This document shows, one piece after another, positions 11,332-22,715 of a stretch of DNA of 64,000 nucleotides (position 1 is the stretch's first letter; each line of letters begins with the position of its first letter). Location: the NCBI GenBank assembly GCA_021234155.1, contig JAJEKV010000005.1:4838952-4902951 (forward strand). The letters run 5' to 3'. Under the pieces are notes generated by a model, which saw only the letters and a list, made by a program, of their open reading frames with translations, had not been told where the DNA came from and ran no database searches. The stretch comes from Isoetes taiwanensis (Eukaryota; Streptophyta; Lycopodiopsida; Isoetales; Isoetaceae). The position numbers and the translations under genes were made by a program.

Positions 11332-12018
11332 TTTGTGGATTTTACGACACCTATTGTTGCTCCACCGCAGGTCCACGATTTGCTTGCTTTTCAGCCAGAA
11401 GAGGTGGAGCTCGTTGATACCCTCCTGTCTCTACGTCAGTTCATGTTGCAGGATGCACCATCTCATCCCCCTGAAGAGCACTTTGCTGGTACCGTGCAAC
11501 CTCCTCCCAGTAGCCAGCCCTTGCAGATTACCATGGGAGAGGTAGATCAAGGTGAAGAAGACTTTTGTGATATCAAGGCGAGCCTTAGGGATGACAAAGA
11601 AGATGCAGAGCAGGAGAAGATAACCCTGAATTTGGAGAAGGAAACAGAAACTTCGGTAGACCCACGGGTCAAGGCTATGGGCAATCAATTGACACGATTC
11701 TTCCTTTCTGCCTTCCAACAGGGCGAGGTTCTCTTCTTCTCTAAGCACATGGGGCCTCAGTCTGAAGCATCCTGGTGGGCACTTCGTGCATTGTCCACCT
11801 TAGCTGGCCACAAGAAGATCGACTATCATACTACCACTATCGTATTGGTCCAACGCGATCTTGCCCTTGCAGCATTAGGGGATATTGCAGGCTGGACCAA
11901 TATGCGCCTCCTTGTTGCTGCACCTCTGGCAGTTTTTCTACCACCGGATGCAGCATCTCGAGCCGCCCTCTCTGCTAGCCCCAACGCCACTTTAATGCGC
12001 TATCGACCGCCACCATAG
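11332..12018 (+). pseudogene. Chromovirus accessory ORF B, 3' part
   Basis: Continuation of the gene broken at 4754. The frame enters from the transposon end and is open through to TAG at 12016-12018. It encodes about 228 residues: a leucine-rich acidic segment (FQPEEVELVDTLLSLRQFML), an acid/basic middle rich in Glu and Asp, a better-conserved-looking C-terminal part (GNQLTRFFLSAFQQGEVLFF; ASWWALRALSTLAGHKK) and a basic Pro-rich end (RYRPPP). No known domain is recognised. A 213-bp non-coding gap separates it from gag. Confidence 0.65.
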
Positions 12019-12231
12019 CTGGATATGCCTATGGAAGAAGATGCGGGACCTAGCTCTTAGATATGAGTTGATAACTATAAATCTCTGTATTGTTTGTAAA
12101 TGTAATTATCGATTGGCATTTTCAATGGGCCATCACATAATATAAACTATTTTCTATGTTTGATTGAACTATTGAATATGGTCTTAGTTGTGACACCTTG
12201 CATATTATGAGAGGCGCTTATACCTTCTTAT

Positions 12232-13528
12232 GTGTATATAGACGGTGTACGTAATGCCTTCTGGCATACCCCTTCGAACGCCGGTCGGTTGACACCTGAG
12301 CAAGAGCTCATTATGATGAAGAGAGAGTTGGGCGACCTTCAAGCATACGTCTTGAATACAAATCCTCCACAGCTCACACCTGAGAACGGACCGGAGCTAC
12401 CGCCCTTACCACCAAGCCCACCACCGCAGCAGCCACCGGCACCAGCACCCGTGCGCGGACACAAGAAACGCCATGCCAAGAGACGTAGAAGCCCTTCTAC
12501 CGAGAGTGCTACGTCTTCACAGACCAACACTTTGGAATCCTCAGATTCGTCTGCGTCATCTCGTCGCCATACCAGGGCACATGATAAGGAATACCGTAAG
12601 ACCGTGGACACATCTATCACTAGCATATGGAAGAACAGGAAGTTAGCACAATTTGATGGTAAATCCAGGGCAGGTCTTAATGCTGAGTCATGGTTGGATG
12701 AAATGAAAGAATTTGGCAAGTCGTATGGCATGACCGAGAAGGATACAGGTAAAGTCGCCAACCACTAACCTCACAGGTGCCGCTAGAATCTGGTGGAAGG
12801 GTTATGCAAAGGCAAAGCATTTGGACAGGAGCAGGTGCAAATTCAGGAAGTTTGCAAAAGCATTTAAATCACACTATGTGCCGCGCGCGCACAAGTGCCA
12901 GCAAATTCAAACCTTCTATAGGTTGGAGCAGAAAAGCATGTCGGTACAGTCATATACCGACGAGTTTATGCGCTTAAGGCTATATGTGCCGGGAATGAAT
13001 GAAAAAAGGGCAGTTGAGGGATGTATTGAGGGATTGGCACCATCCATCAAAAGAATGGTGAAGGCCATAGACCCAAAGTCTGTTGCGGAGGCCGAGGCTA
13101 AGGCATTAAGCCTCGAGGAGGACATTCCAAAGAATCAGTATCAGCGTCCCGCTCCTTATGCTCAACCTCGCCCTTATACACCGTACAAGCCTCGTTCCCC
13201 AAGTCCTGGGCCCCCTCAGCAAAATTCATATGGGTGGCAGGATAAGAAGGTTACCTTCAATGTGCCGGATAAGCCAAATAACATGGGCACTTCAGTTCGA
13301 GAACTCTTACAGTCTATTCCTAGAGAGGCTCGTGAACAGATCTGTAAAGATAAGGCATGTTTCATGTGTATGCGCCCTGGACACATGATGCAGAACTGCC
13401 CCTATGTCACACAAACCGCTCAGTTGGCAATGGCAGAAGTATTGGGAAGATTCGGATTCTCCACCACCGGATGGCGAGGAGGTCCACGATTATATACACG
13501 GTGCATCCCACATTTTTGCAGCTATTGA
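12232..13528 (+). pseudogene. gag: Gag polyprotein, one frameshift
   Basis: The first frame (12232-12768) has a proline-rich segment, a basic KKRHAKRRR patch and a Ser-rich linker, then enters the Gag capsid region (FDGKSRAGLNAESWLDEM). A frameshift near 12755-12765 moves the signal into the frame ending at 13528, with the typical plant retrotransposon Gag core (IWWKGYAKA, then SVQSYTDEFMRL). The nucleocapsid zinc knuckle follows: C-x2-C-x4-H-x4-C in CFMCMRPGHMMQNC (about 13359-13400). Gag would form the virus-like particle and bind the element RNA. It precedes protease in another frame; the crossing near 13440-13470 could be a mutation or a natural frameshift. Confidence 0.9.
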
Positions 13529-14040
13529 AACCGGCAATGCTGAAAGTCAGCCTGCCGTTATTTTTGCTATAGGCCAGGTAGACAGTAAGCCCTTTGTTAT
13601 TCTTATGGATACGGGTAGTACCCATAATTTTGCTTCTCCCAGAATGGCCCAAGTTCTGAAACTTGAGACCTTAAGATCAAGACCGCGACCTGTTACCTTG
13701 GCCAGTGGGAAGGTCCGACATACAAATGGTCGTCGTATTAACCTCAATATGCAGTTGTTAGGTGCACTAGTTGCCTTAGGTGCGGAACTAATGGACATCG
13801 GCAAATACGATCTTATTGTAGGAATGGAATTTTTGGCATCTGCTAAGCCAATATAGACTGCGAGAAGCGCGAAGTGACCTTCAATGCAGCCAATGGAGCC
13901 CGAGTTACTGTTAAAGGTGATCCATTGAACCCAATCGTGCAGTCCATGTCTATCAAACACTTAGATAAGGCCATACGCAAGGATAAGGTACTTTGTGTTA
14001 TCAGACTTGCCTCAATTGAGTCAGACGCTAAACAAAGGAG
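13460..14040 (+). pseudogene. Retropepsin-type aspartic protease region of pol
   Basis: The frame open from 13404 to 13856 contains the protease active site in VILMDTGSTHNFAS (Asp-Thr-Gly) and the later YDLIVGMEFL, equivalent to the DILGMDWL block of plant Ty3 elements. A stop at 13854-13856 is bypassed in the next frame, where the linker continues (DCEKREVTFNAANGARVTV) to a TAG just before the RT region. The enzyme would cut Gag-Pol in the particle. The catalytic triplet is preserved, but the region is broken by the frame changes on both sides. Confidence 0.88.
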
Positions 14041-14043
14041 GTA

Positions 14044-15420
14044 GTGGATGCGTTGCCAGAAAAGATTGCTATTCTTTTAAGAGAATTTAAGGATCTCTTC
14101 CCAGATGAGATCCAGAAACTTCCTCCTTTCAGAGGGGTGGAGTGCGAAATAGCCCTGGAACCGGGTACTAAGCCTACTAGTAAGGCGCCGTACCGCATGA
14201 GTCCTCCCGAGTTGGCTGAGCTTAAGAAGCAACTCCAAGAGCTATTGAACCTAGGCTTCATTCGGCCTAGTGTTTCACCCTTTGGTGCGCCTATTCTCTT
14301 TGTTAAAAAGAAGGATGGCTCCATGAGGATGTGCATTGATTATAGGCAACTCAACAAGCATACGCTCAAGAACCGCTATGCTTTGCCGAGAGCGGATGAT
14401 CTCATGGACCAATTGCAAGGGGCCAAATATTTTTCGAAGATTGACTTACGCTCAGGGTATCATCAGATAAGAATAAAAGAGGATGACATCCATAAATCTG
14501 CCTTTCGTACTAGATACATGCATTATGAATTCACAGTTATGCCTTTCGGTTTAACTAACGCTCCCGCGACTTTTATGCGGTTGATGAATGATGTCTTCCG
14601 AGAATACTTGGATGATTTTGTCGTTATCTTCTTTGACAACATTCTCATCTATAGTAAAACCCTTGAGGAGCATGAGAAAGACCTTAGATTGGCCTTGCAG
14701 AAATTGAGGCGTCACCAGCTCTTTGCAAAGTTCTCTAAGTGCAAGTTCGCCACACCGAAGGTGGATTATTTGGGGCATGTTATTTCAGCCGAGGGTATTG
14801 CTACAGATCCGGGAAAGATAGAGGCAGTCAAGGACTGGCCTATTCCCAGTAATGTTTCAGAGGTAAGGGGTTTTCTGGGCTTGGCAGAATATTATAGGAA
14901 ATTTGTCAAGGATTTTGCCAAGATTGCCGCCCCTCTGACAGACCTTACAAAGCATGAGAAAGTGAAGGATTGGGTAGAACACTGGAAGGCGAAGGTCCAG
15001 ACAGGCTTTCAGAAACTTAAGGATGCTTTGACTTCAGCGCCAGTCCTCACATTACCAGACCCGGACAAAGATAAGTTAGTAACAACAGATGCCAGTAAAA
15101 TTGCTACCGGAGGAGTTCTAATGCAGGAAGGGAGGGTTATTGCGTATGATTCTAAGAAGATGAATGACACAGAACAGCGATACCCCACCCATGATCAGGA
15201 ACTCTTGACAGTTGTGCGGGCTCTGCGTATATGGAGACACTACCTTCTTGGTAGGAGATTCTAGCTAGATACGGATTACCAGAGTCTCCGTTATCTTTCT
15301 ACCCAGCCAAATCTCAATCTCCGTCAGAGAAGATGGATGGAGTTTCTTGAGGAATATGATTTTGAGATCATGTATAAGCCGGGTAAGCACAATGTGGTTG
15401 CGGATGCTTTGTCACACCAT
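14044..15420 (+). pseudogene. Reverse transcriptase and RNase H of the chromovirus, catalytically altered
   Basis: The open frame 14044-15264 covers all RT blocks: [64 protein letters not shown] (first catalytic Asp), [12 protein letters not shown] and the catalytic box FFDNILIYS. Plant Ty3 elements normally have [YF]xDD here. The second Asp is Asn (codon AAC at 14638-14640, residue 199), which should abolish metal binding. RNase H follows ([25 protein letters not shown]) until TAG at 15262-15264, after which the same frame resumes with the last RNase H blocks (DTDYQSL, GKHNVVADALS) and runs into integrase. Confidence 0.95.
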
Positions 15421-16545
15421 CCCTTGGTAACCCGCACCCATTGTAATGCAATTTCCACACTCATTAGTGAGTTCGGAAAGCAAATAGAGCAAACCCTGGC
15501 CACGGATCCAGAATTCCGTGAAGTGTGGCACAGTTTGGCCAAGGAGGCACGGACAGATAAGGAGCGTGAGGCTTTCCGCTCTTATAAGAAGGAGGGCAAT
15601 TTGCTTTATTGCAAAGACAAGTTGTGTGTACCCGAGACTTCAGGAGTCCGTAAGCTTATTCTTCATGATACACACAACAGCCCTATAGCTGGACATGCAG
15701 GCTTCATGAAGACCTATTTTAAGATTCGCTCCAGCTATTTTTGGCCAAGCATGAAGAGAGACATTGCCAGATACATTAAGCAATGTCAAATGTGTCAGCA
15801 AACTAAGGCCGAGCAGTTGAGGGTTCCAGGGGAGTTGAAACCGTTGGATGTGCCCAACGCCAAATGGGAGGTGATAACCATGGATTTTATTGTGGGCCTT
15901 CCCCGTACCCTCCATAGATATGACGCTTTAGTGGTAGTGGTCAAAAAGTTGTCGAAGATGGCTCATTTCTTGCCATGTCGTACCACAGACACGGCCTTGG
16001 ACACAGCTTTGTTATTCGCGAAGGAAATCTTCAGATTACACGGGATGCCACGAGTAATAGTATCTGACAGGGATCCCAAGTTTGTAAGTGCATTCTGGAA
16101 GGATTTCTTTGCCACCATTCAGACAAAGCTTGCTATGAGCACAGCGTATCATCCTCAGACGGATGGACAAACATAGCGGACCAACCGCATTATAGAAGAT
16201 ATGTTGCGAAGCTATATGTGGAGTAAGCAAACTCAGTGGGCCGATTATATCTATTTAGTGGAGTTTGCTTATAATAGCATGAAGCAGGAGTCTTCTGGAA
16301 TGTCTCCTTTCATGATAAATTATGGCTATCAATGCCTAACTCCAGACACATGGCATAATCTTGTTTCTAAAGTGGAAGTTTCCCAACAACTCCTTTTGGA
16401 AATGCAAGCTTTGGTCGAGGAGGTTCGTGGTTATTTATTGGCCGCGCGTAGTCGTCAGAAAAGTGTGGCTGATAAGCACAGAACCCCACGAGTGTTCCAA
16501 GTTCAGTTTGGCTTGAGATTAAGGTTAAGCAAGCCAAGCTCAAAA
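15421..16545 (+). pseudogene. Integrase, stop codon at the catalytic glutamate
   Basis: The HHCC zinc-binding region is visible (HDTHNSPIAGHAG, then CQMCQQTKAEQ), followed by the core with MDFIVGLP (first Asp) and VSDRDPKF (second Asp). Exactly 35 residues after the second Asp, in HPQTDGQT, the expected Glu codon is TAG (16174-16176). The frame continues RTNRIIEDMLR and on through EFAYNS to about 16500, where another shift occurs. The enzyme inserts the cDNA into the genome. Losing the Glu of DD35E by a stop inactivates it even if read through with most amino acids. Confidence 0.95.
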
Positions 16546-16958
16546 TTGGTAACTGCAAGAAATTGGCACCCAGATGGGCTGGGCCGTTCATGATTACTGA
16601 ACGTATTGGAGAGCAGGCATATCGTTTGGATTTGCCATCCCGCTTGAAGATCCACAAGGTGAGTCTTTTGAAGAGACACACTCCTGATCCAGAGGAGATG
16701 TTGGATACACCCACCCTCCTTGAAATGACGGATGAGCAACTAGAGATAGTGCCCGAAGCTCTTCTTGATCGGGCCTATAAGCAGACCAGAAGGACTCAAA
16801 TGCTCCAATATTTGGTCAAGTGGAAACACTTGCCGGTGGAGGATGCTACGTGGATAATGAAGATAGACCTTGACAAGCATTATCCGGAATTCATGCGGGA
16901 ATCTCAAGGCTGCACCATCAACAATGTCATCAACCCCGATTCCGACGGTAAGCATTGA
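16546..16958 (+). pseudogene. Integrase GPY/F module and C-terminal chromodomain
   Basis: The frame 16563-16958 contains RWAGPFMITERIGEQAYRL and SRLKIHKVSLLK, the GPY/F module. This is followed by a chromodomain: IVPEALLDRAYK, then LQYLVKWKHLPVEDATW and YPEF. The consensus TWE is TWI here. Chromodomains on chromovirus integrases bind modified histone H3 tails and guide insertion to heterochromatin. It is shifted one frame from the preceding integrase part, which ends at 16593. The protein ends about 45 residues after the chromodomain core. Confidence 0.9.
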
Positions 16959-17631
16959 AGGCTTGATTCGGCAGGGATCATGCAGTAGCCTGTAGGGGTA
17001 GATGCATCTTAGATCAAAGTAGTTACCGATGATGAGACCACCGTCGTGTTCTCTAGGATGTGGTGTATTGTCAATGTAGGCATGACCATGGATTGCCTGA
17101 ACAGCATGTAGTTGATAGGCCACGTTCATCTCGACCATAATGGGAACTTGGCCATTCCTTATGCCGCTATGGATTGCGAACCTTAGGCATGATAGGTTCC
17201 CTTGTAGATAGGTTTTTTTCTATTTTCTTATAGGGGCTGGTCCCTTCAACCACAACTTAACTATTATGTGTAAATACTGACATATTGACATGTGCAGGCC
17301 AGTGAGCGGTAGGTGACCTGCGCATGTATAGAGGGTTGCTGATGGCCCAAGTGTCTGTACTTTCATGTTTTCTTTTATCAACTTGCTAATGATTTCATAA
17401 TGTCTGTTATTGGACTCCGGTCCTTGAATTTTCCATGTGATAATGATGTGAAATGCACATTGGTGCGTAAACAATTTTGTGATCTTTAAACCTCAATCCT
17501 GTTTTATCTTCAGGAATAAGAAGTTATTCTCATCTATTCATGTGTAACTTACTGTATTTCATACTGGTGTATTCTTAGGACACATGTTAGCTAATTCTAA
17601 CTAACCCCAATGCTGAGGACAGCATTATTCC
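16959..17631 (+). other. Element 3' untranslated region
   Basis: About 670 bp between the chromodomain stop and the polypurine tract. Short frames only. This is the usual place for the retrotransposon's 3' untranslated sequence and I see no extra gene. Confidence 0.6.
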
Positions 17632-17643
17632 AAGGGGGGAGAA
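17632..17643 (+). other. Polypurine tract
   Basis: AAGGGGGGAGAA abuts the 3' LTR. A purine run in this place primes plus-strand cDNA synthesis in LTR elements. Confidence 0.92.
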
Positions 17644-19147
17644 TGTGACGTTCCACATATTTATACGGTGTATGTATAAATATACTAACACGTCACGGGC
17701 CGAGGATACGCCATCATGGGGGTATGTAACCTACGGAGTTAACCATAAAGGATTAATTTAGCTATGCTAAATTAATAAGGGTTTAATTAAGGGTTAATTG
17801 CCTAATTAACTCACCTGGCCAAACTCGATTGGCCAGAATGAGGATGCTAATTTGAGGCAGCAAATTGGATCCCTATCCAAATTTTGCCCCAAATCGAACC
17901 AAGGAGCAGGAGTAGTTGAGCGCCCAATTCAAGCATGAAGATTCCACATGATAACAGTTCCAGTCGTAATTCGGGTTAGTGAATAGGTTAACTTGGGGTT
18001 CTCAGGGTCAGCGCCTCTGCCAGGCTTCTTTGTTGATCTTTTGCTGTTGAATAACCCTTGTTTGATAGTTAGAACTGTTCTTAGCTCTTGATTATGTACT
18101 GTGATGGACGAATGTATCTTTGGTAGCATCTTTGCTAGTTCTTCCAGAAAACAGGGATTAAGGGGGGTAGAGACCTCTGTGACCTATGCTTATTTAGTAT
18201 GCTTCTATTAGATCCAGTAATACCCATTACTTGCAGCCTGTGTACAAGATCCCACCGAGCTGTGGAATCTATGGCCTCATTGAAGCACCAGATAAGGGGT
18301 CGTAGTGATGAAGTGTGGAGTGGGGTCTTGCCTGAGCATAAAAGGCTACGGGGACTCCTATAGTGAGCTAGGCCTAATAGTCGGTCACGTAGAGGGCCAG
18401 GTATGGGTCTGACACTCCCTGGGTACAGAGGTGTGACCCGAAGGGGGCATCCTGTACTTTGATGATAAAGTTAGGGGAGTACGTCGGGTACGGAAGGAGG
18501 TGCTGATGGATCTCTTCCTCTAGCTCACCCATGGATTCCCTGCGACTCTGGAAGGGGACACTTCCCCGACCTGCCTCATCGGACCAGGGAGATGCAACCT
18601 GGAGTAGGCTCACGGGCTTACCCCTTTGAGCCTATGTCTCCGGAAGGCTACAATGGCGCCATAGCTTGATTCAGCTCATCTGCAAAGTGTGCACAGGAGG
18701 GGCGGATGGAGTGGACAACCCTAGCCAATGTTCTATGCCAGCCAATGCCTTGTTAAGATTCTGTCTGTTGATCTCCTGAGACCTAGCCATCAGTCGATCC
18801 CCATTGGAGTCTGAGCCGGGGTAGAACCTTGGGTTTGGGATGTTTTCCTTAGTATTAGTTGTATCTTCTCTGTTGCTATTATTTGGATGGACGTGCCACC
18901 CTTCGTGGTGGTTATTTACTATATGATTATGCTGTGTGCTAACCTTGTATTCACGCTTCCGCGATATAGGAGATCCATTGAAGGTATGGACCGGAATGAC
19001 ACCTCCGCGTCCTTCCCCCGGGTATCTGCTATGCGAGTAGTCCGAGGTAGACGGAGGGCCCTGCTCATGGCGAGTTGATTGCCATGGGGAGGGGAAGTCC
19101 CTGTATGTATACATCCGGAGTGCCGTATATATTCAGGGAGCGTCACA
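17644..19147 (+). repeat. 3' LTR
   Basis: Starts TGTGACG and ends CGTCACA, a perfect 7-bp inverted pair. Aligns along its whole length with 438-1952 and is followed by the GAAAG duplication. It keeps about 26 bp (near 18328-18353) absent from the 5' LTR, and lacks an AT-rich insertion present there. Confidence 0.96.
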
Positions 19148-19152
19148 GAAAG
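19148..19152. repeat. Right target-site duplication (GAAAG)
   Basis: Matches 433-437 exactly and completes the insertion signature. Confidence 0.95.
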
Positions 19153-22100
19153 AGCTACATATCGCCTCAGAAACCTGCTAAAAAGAACCCTGCTCTGCCC
19201 AAAACATCATCCGGAATCCCATCTCCATAATCCTGCTCTTCTGCAAAACGTCTCTCCATCCCAATCCTGCAAAAAAAAATTGTGGCTTACTCCATCTCCG
19301 GAATCCCCGCTTCCTGCAAAAACTCCATGCATCTAATAGCAGACCGCCTCTGCCATGTGCACACAGTACTGTGCCCCTGTTCCTTGCTCCACACTTGACC
19401 TAAACTAGAATACCTAAAATATAATACACCATGTCGCCAATATGAAAGCCTCTAAATAGCAACATGCCACGTCATCTTTTTTTAGCATCTCCATGTGACG
19501 TTTTCTACGAGCTAAAATAGCAACTTCAATAAAGGCATCTCCTTGGGTCAAACCAGCCCATCCACCATCAGCATCATATGAAAATGTTTACTTATACACC
19601 GCCATAACCATTCACAACTTAATATCTACTTATACACCGCCATAACCATTCACAATCTTATGTAACACTATACGCTTTTCACGTTTTGGGAGCTTTATTC
19701 AAGGTTATCCATATAATGACTATGGGAGGTTGCAAATGGGAAAACATTTTGATGCAAAGGGTGAAACATTCAAAACCCAAGTAGAAGTCTTGGAATGCGC
19801 AATGTGTACAAAAGTTGGAGTGTGTCGAGGATTATGCATACGTAGGTAAAAGGACTATTCAGATGACTAGAACAGTAGAGAATGTGGATTTTGAACGCCC
19901 TTGACATCATGAATTATTCAAGGTTGCTAAGCTCTTGGTAGAGTTAACCCAGATGTGGGACTCAATTACATTGGCCATCTCTGTTAACAGAAGATGGGCC
20001 AAGGCACCTATTTTAATTGTCTAGATATCACTTACAAAATGTTGAACGTAGGCAAATATATGGGGATAAGATTCCAACATCCTCAACTTGGGGATGGGGA
20101 TAGGATCATAATAACCTAGATGCAGAAACAGAGTCAAAAAGGACAAAGCATTCTTGAACTTTTGGAAAAAAAGTTAATTGTTGCTAAAGGTTGAACTAAG
20201 ACAAGCAGATGGAATGATGAAATGGAAGTTACGATTAATAAACCTTGATGTGCAGTGTTAACCACATACCCTTGCAAGTTATATTGCTCCAACCATCCAC
20301 CATTGTTAGATCTCATTGTGGGTATATCACATAATCTTCCGAATAGGCTTTTTCAAAGAATATTCTGTGGATTAATGCAATAATCTTTCGAATATGCATT
20401 TTTAAAGAATATTTTCTGTGGTTTAAACCAAAATACTCTGTTCCGGTTCTGCTCCGCCATAGCCATGAAAGTACTCTACTCTGCCATACGTTTGCAAGTA
20501 GGGATGCATTAAATGCTATAGAATCATGACATCTACTACTAACTTTATACACTTGCTCCAGCAATTCTTCCTATACCTTAACTTTATGATAGTTTATAAG
20601 AATAGTGCCGTTTTTGCAAAAACGTAGCTGTTATGCTCAAATCCATCTGACTTTTTGCCGAGTTAAAGAAACTCTATGCTGGTCTCCAATGTGTAATATT
20701 GCTAAGTACTTTAGAAACATTATCCCATTTAATTTTTGCAGCAAAAGCACTTCCTCTGCCTCATATCCTCATGTCTAGAGAACACTAGAACAAGCATGCT
20801 AAAAGGATTTTTTTTCAAATTCATAAGATCCATTGCTGTCTCTAACTGGATGCTCTATTCATTGTTACTTCACCAACAGCTGTAAAAGCCAGAAGAAGCA
20901 TGCCATATGTCTTAGAAGCAGGAGCGATCTTCAGTAGGGGCATTTTTTCAAGAATCTTAAATGTAGCTTATAAGAGCATAGGCCAGTACCCTGTGTCCCT
21001 TCATCTGCATGGAAACTGCCAATTTACTGCCAGACATTTTTGGTGGTGAAGAGTCTGGTAATGCGCAACATTCTGTCCTAAAGAATGCAAAATTAGCACA
21101 AAATTCACATTACTAAGAACAAAGATATAACGGAACTGAGAAGGGAGTACAGTGCAAACATTGAACTCATAATTTCTGCCTGGAATATAACCTTGTAAGC
21201 TTGCAGGAAATGCCTCATTCTTAAACATAGAAAGCTATTCCAGTAATCACTAGTACACCATTTGAGGATTCAACTAAGAACAACAAACAAGAAGTTATTA
21301 CTATGGAAAGGAATATAAGATTAAGAAAGGAAATTTTAAGGGCCTTAACAATATACCTTTGAGAACCTGCACTGGCTGAACGTTCTTGACATATTTTTAA
21401 AGCTTCCACATCTTCATGGGACTTGTTAAAAAATGTCCAACTTTGGCAATCTCATGGCATCCCAACTCCTGCCCTCGTACAACCTTAGGCAATACATTTA
21501 TGGCCAACCTTTATAAGATGCACAAATCACAAGCAACCTACCCACAAAAACCACTTCAACCTCTCCATGTAACTCTACTGTGGCCACCTACAGGACAAGC
21601 CTCAAACATCTGCCTGCTTAAACCGAGCAACAACTAATGCTGTACTTAAAGCCAAACTATTCCCCCTGTGTTATCTACTATAACAGTCTATCTCTGCCTT
21701 ATGTAGGGAGGCATGTCCCGCTACCATGCAACAGACCTACCAAAAGCCATACCATATTAATTACTAAAACCCCTCATGTGCCAGATACATTTTGAAATGA
21801 GCAAAATGGTGGGGAAAATTCTGTCAACAATATGTTTAGCACCATGCTATCAAGCACACTATAGAAACCACCTGTTTTTTATTAATATTTTGCGTTGTGC
21901 TGGTAAGCATCCTTCAGTAGAGTGACACTATTTTTGAGCGGCATGACCTCTGAGTTTGAGTATCATTATTTTCCTCTTTCTCTGTTGCCAACATTCAGTA
22001 GCATTATCTGATTGCATCTAGTGGACAGGCTTTGCAAGAGTTGCCTTAGCTTTAGAGGGGTCCAGAATGGAGACAACATATTCTACCAAACACAAGCATA

Positions 22101-22329
22101 GCATCTACTTTAGGGGCCCTAAAGCTTCCAAGTTAGATTCGTGAATATTCTACAAAAGACTTATTGACCTTGCAGCCCCATGTTAATATCATATCATAAG
22201 AAAACACTAGAATCTTTCTATAACAGTAGCCCATGCCCGTGCCGCATACTGATATAGCATTTGGGGCTCATTGGTGACAAAATTATGATCTATGATCATC
22301 TGTGACAGTACTCGAGGCTTGTAACAAAC
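19153..22329. other. Right flank of the LTR element, no gene recognised
   Basis: About 3.2 kb without a convincing gene. TTATACACCGCCATAACCATTCACAA is repeated at about 19591 and 19630. Minus-strand stretches near 21360-21410 (KICQERSASAGSQ before a GT) and 21190-21230 look like possible short exons, but I cannot link them to any family. Confidence 0.4.
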
Positions 22330-22715
22330 CTATTGAAGACCAAACGAAACCTTAGGCAACTTAGTTGGTTTACTCTTTATCTGTGCTCTACATATGGGCA
22401 TTCTTTCCTCTTCTGATGTTCCCAGATATCAAATGCACATGTCATGCATACCTTTGCATGACCACGGATAATAACGCTTCTCTCTTCACTTTGCATCTTC
22501 TTGAAAATTGAAAGCACAAACTGCACATTCTTCTTGCAAAGAAGCACACAAAAGCTATTAGATGTTCTTCAGGTTAATATAGCTATAGTAAAGCAACTTA
22601 CATCATTTACAGATTCAACAACCTTCTTTGCTTCAGCATCCCTCTTTAAGTTTTCCTGCTCAGCCAGCCATTGTTCAAGCAATGCTTGTTTCTAGTTCCC
22701 ATTTTCCTCCAGGAG
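22330..22715 (-). pseudogene. RING-finger protein gene fragment, copy 1 (decayed)
   Basis: Two exons on the minus strand. The 114-bp exon (22715-22602) encodes an LLEENGN...LLEQWLAEQE helical segment and ends at a GTAAGTT donor. A CAG-to-TAG change at 22694-22692 breaks it. The next exon should hold the RING domain, but its CCGH-type region is replaced by a shifted sequence and the last Cys pair is frameshifted. The splice acceptor reads GCAAG instead of GCAGG. The native C-terminus (VSFGLQ then stop at 22332-22330) is preserved only here. RING proteins are usually E3 ubiquitin ligases; this copy cannot make one. It is a paralogue of the copy at 23737-24113. Confidence 0.8.

Larger units (their letters stand above)
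438..19147 (+). mobile_element. Ty3/gypsy chromovirus LTR retrotransposon, complete but defective, with a nested DNA transposon
   Basis: The element has two LTRs, an initiator-Met-type primer binding site, a polypurine tract and a 5-bp target duplication. The internal order is leader, ORF A, histone H3-like segment, ORF B, gag with a zinc knuckle, protease, reverse transcriptase, RNase H, integrase, GPY/F module and chromodomain. Integrase after RNase H plus a C-terminal chromodomain defines a chromovirus. Without the nested 6.6-kb transposon at 4755-11331 it would be about 12.1 kb, longer than usual because of roughly 3 kb of extra coding sequence between PBS and gag. Several frameshifts and stops, a changed RT catalytic residue and a stop at the integrase catalytic Glu make it non-autonomous. 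The clade within chromoviruses cannot be fixed by eye. Confidence 0.96.
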
